Below are positions 62,275 through 64,000 of a stretch of 64,000 bases of DNA, one piece after another. This DNA is from Bradyrhizobium sp. JYMT SZCCT0428 (GTDB lineage Bacteria; Pseudomonadota; Alphaproteobacteria; Rhizobiales; Xanthobacteraceae). A program made the translations under genes and the position numbers. Below the pieces are notes generated by a model, which searched no databases, was not told the origin of the DNA, and saw nothing but the letters and a program-made list of their open reading frames with translations. Numbering within the stretch: the first letter of the stretch is position 1; each line of letters starts with the position of its first letter. Location: assembly GCF_018131075.1 (NCBI RefSeq), contig NZ_JAFCLS010000031.1, positions 39,514 through 103,513 of the forward strand, in the 5' to 3' direction.

Positions 62275-63243
62275 ATGTCCGAACCCGACGCCAAGAAGCC
62301 CGATATCGCCCTGCTCGGCATCCCCATCGAAATTGGTGCTTCGCAGGCCGGCACGCTGATGGGTCCCGATGCACTGCGGACCGCGGGCATCGCGCGCGTG
62401 CTCGACCAATTGGGATTTGCCGTCGAGGATCACGGCAATCTCGCGATATCGAAGGTCACGCCGGACGGGCCGCCGCCTGCCAACGCCAAATTCTACGACG
62501 AGGTGAAAACCTGGATTCGGATGCTCAGCGAGCGCGCCTACGGGTTGGCGCGATCCGGCGCGGTGCCGATCTTCATGGGCGGCGATCATTCGCTCTCGAT
62601 GGGATCGGTCAATGGCGTCGCGCGCTATTGGAAAGAACAGGGCCGGCCGCTGTTCGTGCTGTGGCTCGATGCGCATGCCGACTACAACACGCCCCACACC
62701 ACCATCACCGGCAACATGCACGGCATGTCCTCGGCGTTCCTGTGCGGCGAAGGCGGGCTTGACGATTTGCTCGGCGAGCAGCCGCGCGCGTCGATCACGC
62801 CGGATCAACTCGATCTGTTCGGCATCAGGTCGATCGATCCCCTGGAAAAGAAACTGGTCCAGGACCGCCGCGTCGCCATTGCCGACATGCGCGCGCTCGA
62901 CGAGTTCGGCGTCGGCGTGCTGATCCGCCGCGTCATCGAACGCGTGAAGGCGAAGAATGGCGTGCTGCATCTCAGCTTCGACGTCGATTTTCTCGATCCG
63001 GCGGTCGCGCCGGGTGTCGGCACCACCGTGCCCGGCGGCGCCACCTATCGCGAGGCGCATCTGATCATGGAACTGCTGCATGATTCGGAACTGGTGCGCT
63101 CGGTCGACATCGTCGAACTCAACCCGTTCCTCGACGAGCGCGGCCGCACCGCGCGCGTCGCGGTCGAACTGATCGGCAGCCTGTTCGGCCTGCAGATCAC
63201 CGACCGCCGGACGCCGACAAACGCGATGCTGCAAGGACGATAG
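62275..63243 (+). CDS. rocF: Arginase
   Basis: 322 residues. It splits arginine to ornithine and urea. Manganese ligands lie in GGDHSLSMG, DAHADYNT and SFDVDFLDP, all intact, with NMHGM in the substrate region. The start MSEPDAKKPD is preceded by GGAAGG. It converges with pckA, and a strong hairpin separates them. Confidence 0.95.
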   Translation: MSEPDAKKPDIALLGIPIEIGASQAGTLMGPDALRTAGIARVLDQLGFAVEDHGNLAISKVTPDGPPPANAKFYDEVKTWIRMLSERAYGLARSGAVPIFMGGDHSLSMGSVNGVARYWKEQGRPLFVLWLDAHADYNTPHTTITGNMHGMSSAFLCGEGGLDDLLGEQPRASITPDQLDLFGIRSIDPLEKKLVQDRRVAIADMRALDEFGVGVLIRRVIERVKAKNGVLHLSFDVDFLDPAVAPGVGTTVPGGATYREAHLIMELLHDSELVRSVDIVELNPFLDERGRTARVAVELIGSLFGLQITDRRTPTNAMLQGR

Positions 63244-63281
63244 CAAGAAGCGGCCGTATCAAGAACAAGCGCTCTGTGAAA

Positions 63282-63311
63282 AAGAAGGGCGACCTTGCGG
63301 TCGCCCTTCTT
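63282..63311. terminator. Bidirectional intrinsic terminator between arginase and pckA
   Basis: AAGAAGGGCGACC-TTGC-GGTCGCCCTTCTT, a perfect 13-bp stem with A-runs on the left and T-rich tract on the right. It serves both converging genes. Confidence 0.85.
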
Positions 63312-63334
63312 CATTTCCGGGAATGACGTTCGGA

Positions 63335-64000
63335 TCACTCCGCCGCGAGCTTGACCTCGGGCGCAGCAGCGCGGACGTCGGCGTCGACCTGGGCTTCGAA
63401 CTTGGCAAAATTCTTCTGGAACATGCCGACCAGCGCACGCGCGGTCTTGTCGAACTCGGCCTTGTCCTTCCAGGTGTTGACGGGGTTGAGGATGTCGCCG
63501 GGCACGCCCGGCAGCGCCGTCGGCACCGCAAAACCGAAATACTTGTCGGTGCGGAATTCGACATTGCGAAGCGAGCCGTTGAGCGCCGCGGTGAGCAGCG
63601 CCCGCGTCACCTTGATCGGCATCCGGCTGCCGGTGCCGTATTTGCCGCCGGTCCAGCCGGTGTTGACCAGCCAGCAATCGACATTGTGCTTGGCGATCAG
63701 CTCGCGCAGCATGTTGCCGTAGACCGACGGATCAAGCGGGAGGAACGGCGAGCCGAAGCAGGTGGAGAATTCCGGCTGCGGCTCGTTGCCGAGACCGCGC
63801 TCGGTGCCCGCCACCTTGGCGGTGTAGCCGGACAGGAAGTGATACATCGCCTGCGCCGGGGTCAGCTTTGCGATCGGCGGCAGCACGCCGAAGGCGTCGG
63901 CGGCCAGCATCACCACGTTCTTCGGCTGGCCGGCACGTCCGGTGCGCGAGGCGTTCGGGATGAAGTCGAGCGGATAGGCCGAGCGGGTGTTTTCGGTTTT
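63335..64000 (-). CDS. pckA: Phosphoenolpyruvate carboxykinase (ATP), C-terminal 221 residues (runs off the right edge)
   Basis: Makes phosphoenolpyruvate from oxaloacetate and ATP, the entry to gluconeogenesis. The frame continues open to the edge. Seen are RSAYPLDFIPNAS, MLAADAFGVLPPIAKLTPAQA, KVAGTERG and LVNTGWTGGKYGTG-R-MPIK near the adenine/lid region, and the C-terminal EAQVDADV. The P-loop and metal sites are outside the window. Confidence 0.95.
   Translation of the reverse strand, partial: KTENTRSAYPLDFIPNASRTGRAGQPKNVVMLAADAFGVLPPIAKLTPAQAMYHFLSGYTAKVAGTERGLGNEPQPEFSTCFGSPFLPLDPSVYGNMLRELIAKHNVDCWLVNTGWTGGKYGTGSRMPIKVTRALLTAALNGSLRNVEFRTDKYFGFAVPTALPGVPGDILNPVNTWKDKAEFDKTARALVGMFQKNFAKFEAQVDADVRAAAPEVKLAAE

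Overview
The window looks like chromosome from a Bradyrhizobium-type alphaproteobacterium (Nitrobacteraceae). The evidence is high G+C, the chain rpmH-rnpA-yidC-engB-argB-dapD-dapE-truA-fmt-def, the SRP RNA just upstream of dnaX, alphaproteobacterial families (DUF1127, DUF2865, DUF1036, a TIGR02281-type aspartic protease), and many dispersed palindromic intergenic repeats. I see no prophage, insertion sequence, CRISPR array or conjugative element. It is mostly core genome, and the more unusual signals are regulatory sites and altered active sites.

Layout. 1-5.0 kb: nitrate assimilation. A partial nirB reads leftward and a NarK/NasA-type transporter plus a PP2C-phosphatase/kinase fusion read rightward, from two facing sigma-54-type promoters. 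5-15 kb: accessory metabolism and regulators (AMP nucleosidase, triple rhodanese, patatin, cysteine hydrolase, secreted alpha/beta hydrolase, a coupled cupin plus XRE-cupin pair, a WYL regulator with a perfect palindrome at its start, DUF1127, SDR, DUF2200). 15.5 kb: tRNA-Arg(ACG) with its own terminator, then an orphan histidine kinase. 17.7-27.7 kb: rpmH, rnpA, yidC, engB, a DUF423 gene, argB, a DUF1036 protein, a HAD nucleotidase, dapD, two DUF805 genes and dapE. 27.8-30.1 kb: truA, fmt and def on the minus strand, with a triple CtrA-like box between def and rmuC.

30-49 kb: rmuC, an AmpG-like permease, the ffs-dnaX-ybaB-recR cluster, a HIT protein, nudC, a PfkB kinase, an Lrp/AsnC regulator with a nested operator, a chemoreceptor with a small membrane partner, phosphomannomutase, a retropepsin-like protease, hrpB, ugd and an acyltransferase. 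49.9-64 kb: a DNA polymerase I whose 3'-5' exonuclease motifs are altered, a LysE exporter, GST, pyrE (TTG start), a DUF2865 protein, small unknowns, an SMR transporter, glgP, a thioesterase, an arginase, and the C-terminal part of pckA at the right edge.

The genes work together mainly as conserved housekeeping clusters: ribosome and membrane biogenesis, diaminopimelate (DapD to DapE) and arginine synthesis, translation initiation and N-terminal maturation (Fmt, Def), and replication and repair (DnaX, YbaB, RecR, RmuC, PolA). Intergenic gaps are repeatedly filled by at least eight families of inverted-repeat elements. Several carry extra palindromes in their loops.
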